A stretch of DNA of 64,000 bases from assembly GCA_910587925.1 (NCBI GenBank), contig CAJUOC010000001.1, forward strand, positions 62,001 through 126,000, read 5' to 3'. Position 1 is the first letter of the stretch; each line of letters opens with the position of its first letter. This stretch comes from an uncultured Muribaculaceae bacterium (lineage in GTDB: Bacteria; Bacteroidota; Bacteroidia; Bacteroidales; Muribaculaceae). Made by a program: the position numbers and the translations under genes. Under the pieces are notes generated by a model. The model did no database searches. It saw nothing but the letters and a program-made list of their open reading frames with translations, and was not told the origin of the DNA. Positions 40,294 through 49,602 of this stretch are shown piece after piece.

Positions 40294-41847
40294 TTAGATT
40301 TTGATTTTAGTAGCTTTCCCGTCGACCGTAAGAATATACAGACCTTTGCCCAGCGGGATGTCCTCGCCATCATAATGGCGAGAGGAATAGCACATACGCC
40401 CCATAGTGTCATATACATGTATGCTTTTGCCAATCCCGTATTCAACATTTACACCCGAGGAAGTGATGCTCACCGCATCCACACTCTGTTCAGACTCTAC
40501 ATCCTCAACTCCTGCCGCCAAGTATTTCTGCAAATACTCCTCAGCATCGTCATAATACCATTTAAAATTATACCATGGGTAATATTGTTGATATTCCCAC
40601 CACTTTCCAGCTGGCACATGAACATCTATGAAATCAACATTACACCCAGCGAATGCATTATCTTCCTCTGAGTACTGTTTAAACTTTGTTAAAGGCGGTA
40701 AACAGAGACATACTAACTCTTTTAAATTAGTACAATTTTTGAATTGCTTGTCATTAATGTTCAAATCATACGCCCCTCTGTTCTCGGTAATAAAATTGGG
40801 CCCGAAGACAAACGAAGCTATACCAGAATCCATAAAGGCTAGGGGGGACAATTCCTCAAGTAAGGGCATATATGGGATGCTCTCCAAATCTGTAGTACCC
40901 TCGAAAGCTCGTTTGCCTATGTATGTGATGCCTTCACAACCCGTCACCTTTGACAGCGGAGCCCCTCTGAAAGCACCTCTTTCCAACCGACTTACACTTG
41001 CGGGGATATCTATGCTTTGAATCTGTGATTCAGCAAAAGCGTCTATACCGATTGATTTTAATTCCTCAGAAAGCTCGATGCTTGTAAGTCCCGTTCTGTA
41101 AAACGCGCCACTTCCAATGCCAGCAAAAGGAGGCGAATCTACTGTTTTAAGACTTTTACACCCACTAAATGCACGATGTGGAATATTTATCCCATAATCC
41201 TGATTATCATCGGGGTGCCGTTCTACCTTAACGTGCTCCAATAATTCACAATCTAAAAACATGCTGGGAGCAAGTCTTTTGACCTTAGCTCTCCGTATTG
41301 AAGCTCCACTGAAGATGCCGGCGTTGGAAAAACATTCATTTGTTATAATAATATCCCACATCTGCTTTTCCGCTTCTGTCACGCCAGATGTATAGATTTT
41401 CATGTTCACACCTTCAAAGACACAATCACCAGCAAGCTTACATGAGACTGGAAGTATAAGCTCTTTAAGAGACTGATTGTTTTGAAAAGCATAGTCCCTT
41501 ATAAACTCAAGTTTATCGGGAAGTATAAGTTCCTTAAGGCCGTTACAGTTTTTGAAAGCATAGGCTCCTATGCTTTCAAGTGTAGTGGGTAGAGTCAGAT
41601 TCTCAAGTGTTGTATTGTCGGCAAAAACAGATTCTCCAATTTTCACTACCGACATCTGTTTCCAAAGATACGTAACCGTTTCGGGGATTTGTATTGTCGA
41701 GGCTTGTGAGTGACATGCTATCAACTCACACTTGCCGACTTCCATCACTTTGTATTCGAGGCCGTCCAATGTGAACGACTGCGCAGAAACCACTGCGCTC
41801 ACCATCGACATGAGGATGATGAGCAGGTGCTTGATTGATGTTTTCAT
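40294..41847 (-). CDS. BspA-like leucine-rich-repeat surface protein
   Basis: A 517-residue exported protein (signal MKTSIKHLLIILMSMVSAVVSAQ). About ten LRR_5 repeats of the BspA type run from residue 60 to 400 (for example LTLPTTLESIGAYAFKNCNGLKELILPDKLEFIRDYAFQNN, IELSEELKSIGIDAFAES). The C-terminal 75 residues end in a beta-rich module (IHVYDTMGRMCYSSRHYDGEDIPLGKGLYILTVDGKATKIKI) of the sort used as a type IX secretion sorting domain. Such proteins bind host or microbial surfaces. The gene is markedly richer in A and T than its neighbours. Its start overlaps the upstream gene stop (ATGA). Confidence 0.85.
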   Translation of the reverse strand: MKTSIKHLLIILMSMVSAVVSAQSFTLDGLEYKVMEVGKCELIACHSQASTIQIPETVTYLWKQMSVVKIGESVFADNTTLENLTLPTTLESIGAYAFKNCNGLKELILPDKLEFIRDYAFQNNQSLKELILPVSCKLAGDCVFEGVNMKIYTSGVTEAEKQMWDIIITNECFSNAGIFSGASIRRAKVKRLAPSMFLDCELLEHVKVERHPDDNQDYGINIPHRAFSGCKSLKTVDSPPFAGIGSGAFYRTGLTSIELSEELKSIGIDAFAESQIQSIDIPASVSRLERGAFRGAPLSKVTGCEGITYIGKRAFEGTTDLESIPYMPLLEELSPLAFMDSGIASFVFGPNFITENRGAYDLNINDKQFKNCTNLKELVCLCLPPLTKFKQYSEEDNAFAGCNVDFIDVHVPAGKWWEYQQYYPWYNFKWYYDDAEEYLQKYLAAGVEDVESEQSVDAVSITSSGVNVEYGIGKSIHVYDTMGRMCYSSRHYDGEDIPLGKGLYILTVDGKATKIKI

Positions 41848-42119
41848 TGCGGGAGGGATTTGAGGATTTTGATTGCATGGAGCATACGCTCGGGAGCCAC
41901 TCGCTCTCCATTTACCAACCACAGGTTTTGTATTTCTTCTCTTACAGCCTCAGCTTGCGTAAGGAGGAAGATATTCAGATTCTCTACCCACTCACGCATA
42001 TGAGCCATTTCATCTTTGGGAAGCACGGCCACAAGCGACCCGATGCCAAACACGTCTTTCTCATAAACTTTACCGAGAAGACGCTCGCCCTCTTCAATCA
42101 ACGACTGTTTTGTTGCCAT
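41844..42119 (-). CDS. Hypothetical 91-residue protein, first gene of the LRR operon
   Basis: A 91-residue soluble, helical protein (MATKQSLIEEGERLLGKVYEKDVFGIGSLVAVLP... ERMLHAIKILKSLPQ), not recognised. No signal, membrane segment or metal motif is present. Its stop overlaps the LRR gene start by four bases, so the two are translated together. Base composition is low in GC like the LRR gene. Confidence 0.65.
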   Translation of the reverse strand: MATKQSLIEEGERLLGKVYEKDVFGIGSLVAVLPKDEMAHMREWVENLNIFLLTQAEAVREEIQNLWLVNGERVAPERMLHAIKILKSLPQ

Positions 42120-42787
42120 TTTTTAAAGTGCCGCAGGGCTCCTCTCCTTGGCAATCAGATTATAAAAGAAAAGCGTGAGAGCCTGTACGTTCTGCCCGTT
42201 CCACGCATAGAGGCTCTGGCATCGCCCATCGTAGTAGAACGGGCAGACTGCAGAAGCCTCACGCAGAATATGCAGACGCGTCCACATTCAATACATACGC
42301 ATAGAATCGGACGGATAAACATATCCACAAAGGCATCTACCGCCTGCTACATTCTTGACTACGATTTTGAAACTGCCAGATTTCTATGCGTCAAGAAAGA
42401 GCGTCGAGTAAACGCTTTCCATTATGTATAGCACCCTCCCGCTTGCCCATATCGGGCTTCTGCGGTCGATATGCACTGCAAATAACGCTAATATTTTCAA
42501 GATACACAATACCTTTCCTTATAAAACAGATTTGTTGTAACAAACTTTTTGCACTTTCGGTATTGTTTTTTCATCCCATCTGCACCTTACGTATACACGT
42601 TAATGCCATCACCGCCAAGTGACAGACATGGATATAATAAAACCACGGCCGTGCCCGAAGGCTATAGTTGTGGCCGTGGTTAGATGTATTCCTTTCACTT
42701 TAGCAACGTCTATGAGGCTCACACCATCGCTGCTATGTCGTCGGAGTGTGTGGTATGTTTACGGCGACTTCGCCGCTAATCGGCTGA
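42120..42787. other. Gene-free AT-rich interval with inverted repeats
   Basis: No gene is supported in these 668 bases. They hold a long imperfect hairpin (42173-42201 with 42237-42264: outer GCGTGAG, inner TCTGCCCGTTC) and three copies of ACGCATAGA (42203, 42297, and inverted at 42382-42391). A truA-side terminator lies at 42641-42681. Composition resembles the LRR operon. No promoter for that operon was identified here. Confidence 0.6.
42641..42681 (-). terminator. Terminator of the fabD-speA-truA operon
   Basis: AACCACGGCC and GGCCGTGGTT form a perfect 10-base stem; on the minus strand it is followed by TTATTATAT. Confidence 0.75.
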
Positions 42788-43528
42788 TTATTCACCATAC
42801 AGCACATCCCACAGGAAGAGGGGGGCGGCGGGCATCGAGGTGCCGGCGGCGCAGCGGTCGAGGCGGTCGAGCACGCCGGTGAGGCCGTCGGCGTCGAGCT
42901 TGCCGCGGCCTACCTCGACCAGCGTGCCGACTACGGCGCGCACCATGTTGCGCAGGAAGCGGTCGGCGGCTATCTCGAAGTACCAGCGGTGGTCGTCGAT
43001 GCGGTGCCAGGCGGCGCGGCGCACATCGCAGATGTTGGTCTTGACGTCGGTGTGCAGCTTGCTGAACGATGTGAAGTCGCGGCGACCGATGAGGCGCCGG
43101 GCGGCCTCGTTCATGGCATCGAAGTCGAGCGAGGGCGAGGCCTGCCACGACAGCGGCGCGGCAAAGGGGTCTTTGCGGGTATGGGCGAAGTATCGGTATG
43201 ACCGCTCGGTGGCGTCGAAGCGCGCATGGGCGTCGGGAGCCACGGGCCACGCCGAGGCGATGGCTATCGAGGGGCCGCAGAGGGCGTTGAGCGAGCGCAG
43301 AAATGTCGGCGCCGAGGCGTCGAAGCCGTCGGGGAGATCGACATGGGCTATCATGCGGCGGGCGTTGACGCCGGCGTCGGTGCGCCCGGCGCCGGTGATG
43401 CCCACCGGGCGGCGCAGCAGACGCGACAGAGCCTCCTCGACGGTCGACTGCACTGTCACCACTCCCGGCTGTACCTGCCAGCCGTGGAAGGGCGCGCCCA
43501 GATATGACAGCTCTACAAACCAGCGCAT
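42788..43528 (-). CDS. truA: tRNA pseudouridine synthase A
   Basis: A 246-residue pseudouridine synthase acting on positions 38-40 of the tRNA anticodon arm. The catalytic Asp is in GAGRTDAGVNARRM; the N-terminal ELSYLGAPFHGWQVQPGVVTVQSTVEEALS and the later FLRNMVRAVVGTLVEVGRGKL are diagnostic. Length is normal. Its ATG overlaps the speA stop by one base (TGATG), and it is the last gene of the operon. Confidence 0.95.
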   Translation of the reverse strand: MRWFVELSYLGAPFHGWQVQPGVVTVQSTVEEALSRLLRRPVGITGAGRTDAGVNARRMIAHVDLPDGFDASAPTFLRSLNALCGPSIAIASAWPVAPDAHARFDATERSYRYFAHTRKDPFAAPLSWQASPSLDFDAMNEAARRLIGRRDFTSFSKLHTDVKTNICDVRRAAWHRIDDHRWYFEIAADRFLRNMVRAVVGTLVEVGRGKLDADGLTGVLDRLDRCAAGTSMPAAPLFLWDVLYGE

Positions 43529-45426
43529 CAGTCGCGCTCGAGATAGGTGTAGCCGAAAAGGCCGGCGCGGTAGGTGCTCACAAAGTTGCGGCCCTCCTCG
43601 GGTGAGATGGTGCCGGCTTTCATGGAGGCGGTGACCCAGGCCTCGACGTTGCGCACGAGCTTCTTGGGATTGAACTGCACGTAGTCGAGCACCTCGTCGA
43701 CGCTCTCGCCCTCGATAATCTGGTCAATCTCGTAGCGGTCTTTGTACACGCTGATATGCACGGCATTGGTATCGCCGAAGAGATTGTGCATATCGCCCAG
43801 GATCTCCTGGTAGGCGCCCACGAGGAACACGCCCAGATAGTACGGCTCGCCCGAGCGCAGCGCATGTACCGGCAGGGCGCCCTTGGAGCCTTGATGGGTG
43901 ATGAAGCTGTCGATCTTGCCGTCGCTGTCGCAGGTCATGTCCTGTATGGTACAGGTGCGGGTGGGCCGCTCATCGAGCCGCGACAGGGGGATGATGGGAA
44001 ACATCTGGTCGACGGCCCAGGCATCGGGCAGCGACTGAAACAGGGAGAAGTTGCAGAAGTACTTGTCGGGAATCATGCGCGCAATCTTGCGCAGCTCATC
44101 GGGCACGTGCTTCATGCTCTCGGCTATCTGACCCACCTCGCGGGTGATGCTCCAGAAAAGTTTCTCGATGGTGGCGCGGGTCTTCAGGTCGAGCATACCC
44201 AGCGAGAAGAGGTCGAGCGCCTCCTCGCGTATCTGCAGGGCGTCGTGCCAGCTCTCGAATAGATTGTTCTGGTCGAGACTGTCCCAGATATTGTACAGCT
44301 CGCGGGCGAGCTCATGGGCGTCGGCGTCGAGCTCGGCATCGTCGGCCCAGCGGGGCAGCTCGGCCGTCTCCAGCACCTCCAGGATGAGGATGGAGTGATG
44401 GGCGGTAAGCGAGCGTCCGCTCTCGGTGATCACATCGGGCTGGCGCAGGCCATGCTTGGTGCATGCCTCGACGATGGCCGACACGGCATCGTTGGCATAC
44501 TCCTGTATGGAGTAGTTCATCGAACTTTCCGACGATGAGCTGCGGGTGCCGTCGTAGTCGACGCCCAGGCCGCCGCCGATGTCGATGAAGTCGATATCGA
44601 AGCCCATCTTGCTCAGCTGCACATAAAACTGTGTGGCCTCGCGCAGGGCGTTCTTGATGACGCGTATCTTGGTAATCTGGCTGCCGATATGGAAGTGTAT
44701 CAGCTTGAGACAGTCTTTGATGCCGCGCTTGTCGAGTATCGACAGGGCCGTGAGCAGCTCCGACGAGTTGAGGCCGAATTTCGACGAGTCGCCGCCGCTC
44801 TCGCTCCACTTGCCCGAGCCGGTGCTCGAGAGCTTGATGCGCATGCCTATGTTGGGGCGTATCTTCAGGCGCTTGGCTATGTCGGCGATGAGGGTAAGCT
44901 CGTTGAGCTTCTCCACCACCAGGTATATGCGCCGCCCCATCTTCTGTGCCAGCAGAGCCAGCTCGATGTAGCCGGCATCCTTGTAGCCGTTGCAGATGAT
45001 GAGGGCATTGTCGGCGATGTTGGTCGCGAGCACGGCGTGCAGCTCGGGCTTGCTGCCGGCTTCAAGGCCGATATTGAATTTCTTGCCGTAGGTGACAATC
45101 TCCTCGACTACGGGCCGCATCTGATTTACCTTGATGGGATAAATCATATAGTTGCGGCCGTGATAGTCGTAGGTCTGGGCAGCCTGCTCAAAGCAGCGCG
45201 AGATTTTCTCGATACGGTTGTCGAGGATGTCGGGAAAACGCAGCAGCACCGGGGCCGAGATATCCTTGATCTTCAGCTCGTCCATCACCTCACGCAGGTC
45301 CACGGAGGCGTACCCCTGGCGAGGGGTCACCACCACGTGGCCGCGATCGTTGATAGAGAAATAGTTGCGTCCCCAGCCGCCGATGTTGTACAGCTCGGCG
45401 CTGTCGTCGATACGCCACCTGCGCAT
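43528..45426 (-). CDS. speA: Biosynthetic arginine decarboxylase
   Basis: A 632-residue PLP enzyme that decarboxylates arginine to agmatine. The PLP lysine lies in NYMIYPIKVNQMRPVVEEI (about residue 99); the glycine loop is in IDFIDIGGGLGVDYDGTRS and substrate-binding Asp/His region in HFHIGSQITKI. The C-terminal catalytic Cys region (TCDSDGKID) is present. Length fits SpeA. It sits between fabD and truA with one-base overlaps on both sides. The agmatine product feeds aguA and aguB at 36981-38914. Confidence 0.95.
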   Translation of the reverse strand: MRRWRIDDSAELYNIGGWGRNYFSINDRGHVVVTPRQGYASVDLREVMDELKIKDISAPVLLRFPDILDNRIEKISRCFEQAAQTYDYHGRNYMIYPIKVNQMRPVVEEIVTYGKKFNIGLEAGSKPELHAVLATNIADNALIICNGYKDAGYIELALLAQKMGRRIYLVVEKLNELTLIADIAKRLKIRPNIGMRIKLSSTGSGKWSESGGDSSKFGLNSSELLTALSILDKRGIKDCLKLIHFHIGSQITKIRVIKNALREATQFYVQLSKMGFDIDFIDIGGGLGVDYDGTRSSSSESSMNYSIQEYANDAVSAIVEACTKHGLRQPDVITESGRSLTAHHSILILEVLETAELPRWADDAELDADAHELARELYNIWDSLDQNNLFESWHDALQIREEALDLFSLGMLDLKTRATIEKLFWSITREVGQIAESMKHVPDELRKIARMIPDKYFCNFSLFQSLPDAWAVDQMFPIIPLSRLDERPTRTCTIQDMTCDSDGKIDSFITHQGSKGALPVHALRSGEPYYLGVFLVGAYQEILGDMHNLFGDTNAVHISVYKDRYEIDQIIEGESVDEVLDYVQFNPKKLVRNVEAWVTASMKAGTISPEEGRNFVSTYRAGLFGYTYLERD

Positions 45427-46304
45427 TACTGCAGACCGCTGACGGTGACAGTCTTGTCGATCTTACCGATGAGACCCTGGAGCACCTTGCCCGGGCCGAG
45501 CTCGACAAACTCGGTGGCGCCGGCGGCAATCATGTTGCGCACGGTCTGGGTCCAGCGCACCGGCGCGGTGAGCTGGGCGATGAGGTTGCCCTTGATCTCG
45601 GCGGGATCGGTGTGGGGCATTGCGTCGACATTCTGATATACGGGGCATACGGGCACCGAGAATACGGTGTGGTCGATAGCCTCGGCCAGCTCGGCGCGGG
45701 CAGGCTCCATGCAGGGCGAGTGGAAGGCGCCGCCCACGGGCAGGCGCAGCGCACGCTTGGCACCGGCTTCAAGCAGCTTGGCGCAGGCAGCGTCGATAGC
45801 CTCGATCTCGCCGGAAATCACCAGCTGGCCGGGGCAGTTGTAGTTGGCGCAAACGACCACGCCGGGGATGTCGGCGCACACGGCCTCGACAGTCTCGTCG
45901 GACAGGGCGAGCACGGCAGCCATAGTCGAGGGCTTGAGCTCGCAGGCCTTCTGCATGGCATGGGCGCGGGCGCTCACCAGGCGCAGACCGTCGTCAAAGG
46001 TCATCGCGCCGGCGGCCACCAGAGCCGAGAACTCGCCCAGCGAGTGGCCGGCCACCATATCGGGCTTGAAAGCATCGCCCAGAGTCTTGGCCAGTATCAC
46101 GGAGTGCAGGAAGATGGCGGGCTGAGTCACCTTGGTCTGCTTGAGCTCCTCGGCGGTGCCGGCGTGCATCACGTCGGTGATGCTGAAGCCCAGGATATCG
46201 TTGGCGCGGTCAAAAAGCTCGCGCGCTACGGGATTGGTGTCGTAGAGATCTTTGCCCATGCCCACAAACTGGGCACCCTGGCCGGGAAACACATATGCTT
46301 TCAT
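45426..46304 (-). CDS. fabD: Malonyl-CoA-acyl carrier protein transacylase
   Basis: A 292-residue transacylase that loads malonyl groups onto ACP for fatty acid synthesis. The N-terminal FPGQGAQFVGMGKDLYD, the nucleophile motif VAGHSLGEFSALVAAG (Ser about residue 92) and the catalytic His in GGAFHSPCMEPA are all present. It is the first gene of a fabD-speA-truA operon; the speA ATG overlaps its stop by one base (TAATG). Confidence 0.96.
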   Translation of the reverse strand: MKAYVFPGQGAQFVGMGKDLYDTNPVARELFDRANDILGFSITDVMHAGTAEELKQTKVTQPAIFLHSVILAKTLGDAFKPDMVAGHSLGEFSALVAAGAMTFDDGLRLVSARAHAMQKACELKPSTMAAVLALSDETVEAVCADIPGVVVCANYNCPGQLVISGEIEAIDAACAKLLEAGAKRALRLPVGGAFHSPCMEPARAELAEAIDHTVFSVPVCPVYQNVDAMPHTDPAEIKGNLIAQLTAPVRWTQTVRNMIAAGATEFVELGPGKVLQGLIGKIDKTVTVSGLQ

Positions 46305-46347
46305 GTCGGGAGTAGTTGCTAAGTATTAAATGTATTTAAAAACCGTG

Positions 46348-46355
46348 CAAAGGTA
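46348..46355 (-). promoter_or_regulatory. -7 element for fabD
   Basis: TACCTTTG followed by C on the minus strand, 43 bases before the fabD ATG. No -33 TTTG at the proper spacing was found. Confidence 0.55.
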
Positions 46356-46436
46356 GCTATTTTTCCCGAATATATAGTAACTTTACACTCAAATCTCCCA
46401 TCTACGCAATCTTTATCCATCCTTGTTTATCCATCC

Positions 46437-46664
46437 ATGAATACCCTCACCATCCTCCCGCTCTTCCTGGGCAACATACGCGGCATGCAGCTTGTGATAA
46501 TCATCGCAGTGATACTGCTGCTCTTCGGCGGCAAGAAGATTCCCGAGCTGATGCGCGGCCTTGGCAAGGGCATCAACTCCTTCAAGCAAGGCCTCAACGA
46601 AGCCAAGGAAGAAATCAACAAGCCCATCGACACCACCCCCGACGCCGACAAGCCCGGCAAGTAA
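46437..46664 (+). CDS. tatA: Twin-arginine translocase subunit TatA/TatE
   Basis: A 75-residue protein with one membrane helix (MQLVIIIAVILLLFGG) followed by the family hinge and amphipathic helix KKIPELMRGLGKGINSFKQGLNEAKEEIN and an acidic tail. TatA forms the transport pore for folded proteins. About 16 residues precede the helix, slightly more than usual; a Met inside (GMQLVII) could be an alternative start. tatC follows 13 bases later. Confidence 0.93.
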   Translation: MNTLTILPLFLGNIRGMQLVIIIAVILLLFGGKKIPELMRGLGKGINSFKQGLNEAKEEINKPIDTTPDADKPGK

Positions 46665-46677
46665 CCCTCCCTGCCCC

Positions 46678-47481
46678 GTGAGCGACGAAATGACATTCTG
46701 GGACCACCTGGATGCCCTGCGCGGTGTGCTCGTGCGCGCCCTGCTGGTATTCGGCGCCCTCGCCATCCTATCGTTTTGCGCCATGCCATGGGTGATGGAC
46801 CACGTGGTACTCGCCCCCTGCCATGCCGACTTCATCCTCTACCGCGCCCTCGACTCGCTGGGCGCGGCCTCGCCCTTTGCCTCCGTCACCGGCGCCGCCG
46901 GGGACTTCAACCTCGACGTGGTGAGCCTCCAGCTCGCATCGCAGTTTTTCGTACACATGTCAGGCGCCTGCTGGATGGCAGCCGTGCTCGGCTTCCCCGC
47001 CCTCATCTACATACTGTGGACATTTGTATCGCCCGCGCTCTACGACCACGAGCGCCGCGGCATCCGCCGGGCATTTGTATTTGGCAACCTCATGTTTTAT
47101 CTCGGCGTAGCCACCGGCTACCTGCTCGTGTTTCCGCTTGCCCTGCGCTTCCTGGCCACGTACAGCCTCAGCGGCTCGATACACACCGTGGTATCGCTCG
47201 ACTCCTACATGGACAATTTCTTCACCCTCATCCTGGTGATGGGCGCCGTCTTCGAGCTGCCGCTGCTCTGCTGGCTGCTGGGCAAGATGGGTCTGATGGA
47301 GCGCAGCTTCTTCAGCCGCTACCGCCGCCACGCCATAGTAGCCCTGCTCATCGCCGCCGGCCTCATCACCCCCACAGGCGACCCCTTCACCCTGCTCGCC
47401 GTCTTCATCCCCCTCTACACCCTCTGGGAATTCAGCGGCCGTCTGGTGCCCCGCACCGCGCCCGAGCCTACCGCCGCCTGA
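46678..47481 (+). CDS. tatC: Sec-independent protein translocase TatC
   Basis: A 267-residue, six-helix membrane protein that binds twin-arginine signal peptides. The diagnostic N-terminus EMTFWDHLDALRGVLVRALLVF, FVSPALYDHERRGIRRAFVFG and the last-helix region LLIAAGLITPTGDPFTLLAVFIPLYTLWEFS are present. The start is taken as GTG 46678 (VSDEMTFWDHL), with ATG 46690 as alternative; the longer frame overlaps tatA and is rejected. With tatA it forms a minimal Tat system. Confidence 0.93.
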   Translation: MSDEMTFWDHLDALRGVLVRALLVFGALAILSFCAMPWVMDHVVLAPCHADFILYRALDSLGAASPFASVTGAAGDFNLDVVSLQLASQFFVHMSGACWMAAVLGFPALIYILWTFVSPALYDHERRGIRRAFVFGNLMFYLGVATGYLLVFPLALRFLATYSLSGSIHTVVSLDSYMDNFFTLILVMGAVFELPLLCWLLGKMGLMERSFFSRYRRHAIVALLIAAGLITPTGDPFTLLAVFIPLYTLWEFSGRLVPRTAPEPTAA

Positions 47482-47526
47482 TCTCCCCCCATACACCGCG
47501 ATGCCCGCTATTTAGAATGCTGACAC

Positions 47527-47578
47527 GCATATACCGTTGACGCCAAGGCCGGTCGGCCTTGGCGTCAACGGTATATGC
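47527..47578. terminator. Bidirectional terminator between tatC and the MFS gene
   Basis: A perfect 24-base stem around a GGTC loop separates two convergent genes (plus-strand stop 47481, minus-strand stop 47589). The stem is unusually long for a terminator. Confidence 0.75.
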
Positions 47579-47588
47579 AGAGATGAAA

Positions 47589-49397
47589 TCAGCGGGCGGG
47601 TTGCTGCGAGCCGAAGGTCTCGCGGATGTTCCACACGGCGGCGGAGCCGAGCAGGAGGAGCACGCCGGCCACTACGAGCATGGCCACTGTGAGGGGGGCG
47701 CCGCTCGCGGCGGGCGGGAAGCAGTGCAGCACCAGGCCGCCGCAGAGGGCGGCGATAATCTGCGGGATGCAGATAGTGCAGTTGAACAGGCCCAGGTACG
47801 TACCGATATGGCTGCCCGAGAGGGCGTTGGTAAGTATGGTGAAGGGCATGGCGAGCATGGCGGCCCAGGCGCAGCCCATCAGGGCATAGCTCACGCTGAG
47901 CAGGGCGGGCGAGGTGATGAAGTATACCGATATGAAGCCAAGGGCGCCGATGAGCAGCGAGAGGGAGTAGCCGAGGCGGCGGTTGCGGAACTGCGACAGC
48001 ACCACGGCCCACAGCACGGCGGCCACGGCCTGGATGGCGAGCAGCACGCCATTCCAGTCGCCGGCATCCTGATACTGCTTGGAGGCGGCGTTGAGCACGG
48101 TGGTGTAGTTGACGCTGATGCTCTCGGGGGAGTCAATCTCGGGCAGTGTCGAGGTCTGCTCGAGCGTGTATGAGCCATCGCCGTCGGGGCGTGCGATGTG
48201 GGCCAGGGTGAGGGCGGTGCCGGGCTCGATGAGCGACATCTCCGATACGGCTTCCACGCCCGAGGCCACGCTCATGGCGGGATAGCCGTCGATGACGATG
48301 GTGCGGCCGGCCTCGGCGACGGTCACCTTGCCGGTGGGAGCGGGGGTCAGCTTGAGGCTGCCGGCGGCATCGCGTACTATCTGACGGTCGCGTATGAGGG
48401 TGTCGCCGTCGATCACCACGGTGCGCGGCTCGGCCCAGTCGCCGTCGATGTAAAAGCCGGCGATGGCGAGCTGGCCGTCGGTGATGACGGGGCGCCGGCC
48501 GTTGAAGAGGTATTTGTCGTCGTATGCCTTGCCGTCTATAGTGACGCCGGTGACGCGCTGCTCGGCAGGAGCGCCGAAGCTGTGGCCGGCGATGGCGTCG
48601 GTGGAGTATGTCCACATGTACAGGAAGCCTGCCCAGCAGAAAAACTGTACCAGCCCGACAGTCCAGAATACCTTGGGCGCGCGCACCAGCAGCTTTATCA
48701 GCCCGGGCTTGTCGCCCTTGGGCTCGGGAGCACCCTGGTAGAGGGCATACTCGGCGGGGGGCATCTCCTTGACTTTGGCAAAGGTGTATACCACGCAGAG
48801 CAGCAGCACCGCGGCACCGATGTAAAAAGCCCAGGTGACCGTGGGGGGCACCTCGCCGGCAGGAGCGGTGTTGCTCAGGAAGAGGGCGAGCACGATGGGG
48901 GCGATGTAGCCCACGACGGAGCCGGCGTTGCACAGAAAGCTCTGTATGGAGTATGCGAGGCCCTTTTGCTTCTCGTTGACAAAGTCGCCCACGAGCATCT
49001 TGAAGGGCTGCATGGCCATATTGATGGAGGTGTCGAGAAACATCAGCATCACCAGGCCGAAGATGATGGCCTGCGACACGCCGAGCCCGAGCGAGCCGGA
49101 GTTGGGCAGGAAACACATCACGATGATGGCCACCAAGGCGCCGAAGAGCAGATAGGGCAGGCGGCGGCCAAAGCGGTTCCAGGTACGGTCGCTCGACAGG
49201 CCCACGATGGGCTGCACGATGAGGCCCATCAGCGGCGGCAGTATCCAGAAGTAACTGAGGTCGTGAGGGTCGGCGCCGATAGTCGAGAATATGCGGCTTA
49301 CCTGCGAACTCTGCAGGGCGTATGCGATCTGTACGCCGAAAAATCCGAAACTAAGGTTCCAGAGTTTCCAAAAACCTAAATCGGGTTTGCTTTTCAT
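47589..49397 (-). CDS. MFS transporter, SLC45/sucrose-type, with a large loop insertion
   Basis: A 602-residue major facilitator protein of the sugar-cation symporter type ([19 protein letters not shown]; the loop [48 protein letters not shown]). Membrane helices 1-7 lie within residues 10-265 and 8-12 within 448-590. Between helices 7 and 8 lies an insert of about 150 residues (about 279-435), beta-rich by appearance ([28 protein letters not shown]), which would face the periplasm. Usual relatives have about 30 residues there. Probable substrates are di- or oligosaccharides. Proximity to the glucan genes is not close. Confidence 0.85.
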   Translation of the reverse strand: MKSKPDLGFWKLWNLSFGFFGVQIAYALQSSQVSRIFSTIGADPHDLSYFWILPPLMGLIVQPIVGLSSDRTWNRFGRRLPYLLFGALVAIIVMCFLPNSGSLGLGVSQAIIFGLVMLMFLDTSINMAMQPFKMLVGDFVNEKQKGLAYSIQSFLCNAGSVVGYIAPIVLALFLSNTAPAGEVPPTVTWAFYIGAAVLLLCVVYTFAKVKEMPPAEYALYQGAPEPKGDKPGLIKLLVRAPKVFWTVGLVQFFCWAGFLYMWTYSTDAIAGHSFGAPAEQRVTGVTIDGKAYDDKYLFNGRRPVITDGQLAIAGFYIDGDWAEPRTVVIDGDTLIRDRQIVRDAAGSLKLTPAPTGKVTVAEAGRTIVIDGYPAMSVASGVEAVSEMSLIEPGTALTLAHIARPDGDGSYTLEQTSTLPEIDSPESISVNYTTVLNAASKQYQDAGDWNGVLLAIQAVAAVLWAVVLSQFRNRRLGYSLSLLIGALGFISVYFITSPALLSVSYALMGCAWAAMLAMPFTILTNALSGSHIGTYLGLFNCTICIPQIIAALCGGLVLHCFPPAASGAPLTVAMLVVAGVLLLLGSAAVWNIRETFGSQQPAR

Positions 49398-49546
49398 GGA
49401 TGATAAATCTCTATAAATTGTTTTTTGAATCGTCGGAAAATACGGTCCGGCACAAGGCGCTCAGCCTGTGGCACCGGCAATTATTGAAAAAATAAATACG
49501 CATTCACTCAAATATGCCACAAATTTAGTCAAATATGTATAAACGG

Positions 49547-49584
49547 CAAGCGTCCGCGCCGAAAATTTTCGGCGCGGACGCTTG
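49547..49584 (-). terminator. Terminator after rlmB
   Basis: A perfect 38-base palindrome (half-site CAAGCGTCCGCGCCGAAAA) lies 19 bases beyond the rlmB stop. The rest of the 205-base interval 49398-49602 is AT-rich; a lone -7-like TAAATTTG (minus strand, 49520-49527) may serve the MFS gene. Confidence 0.8.
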
Positions 49585-49602
49585 TGCAGGCGGTCTGATG
49601 AG

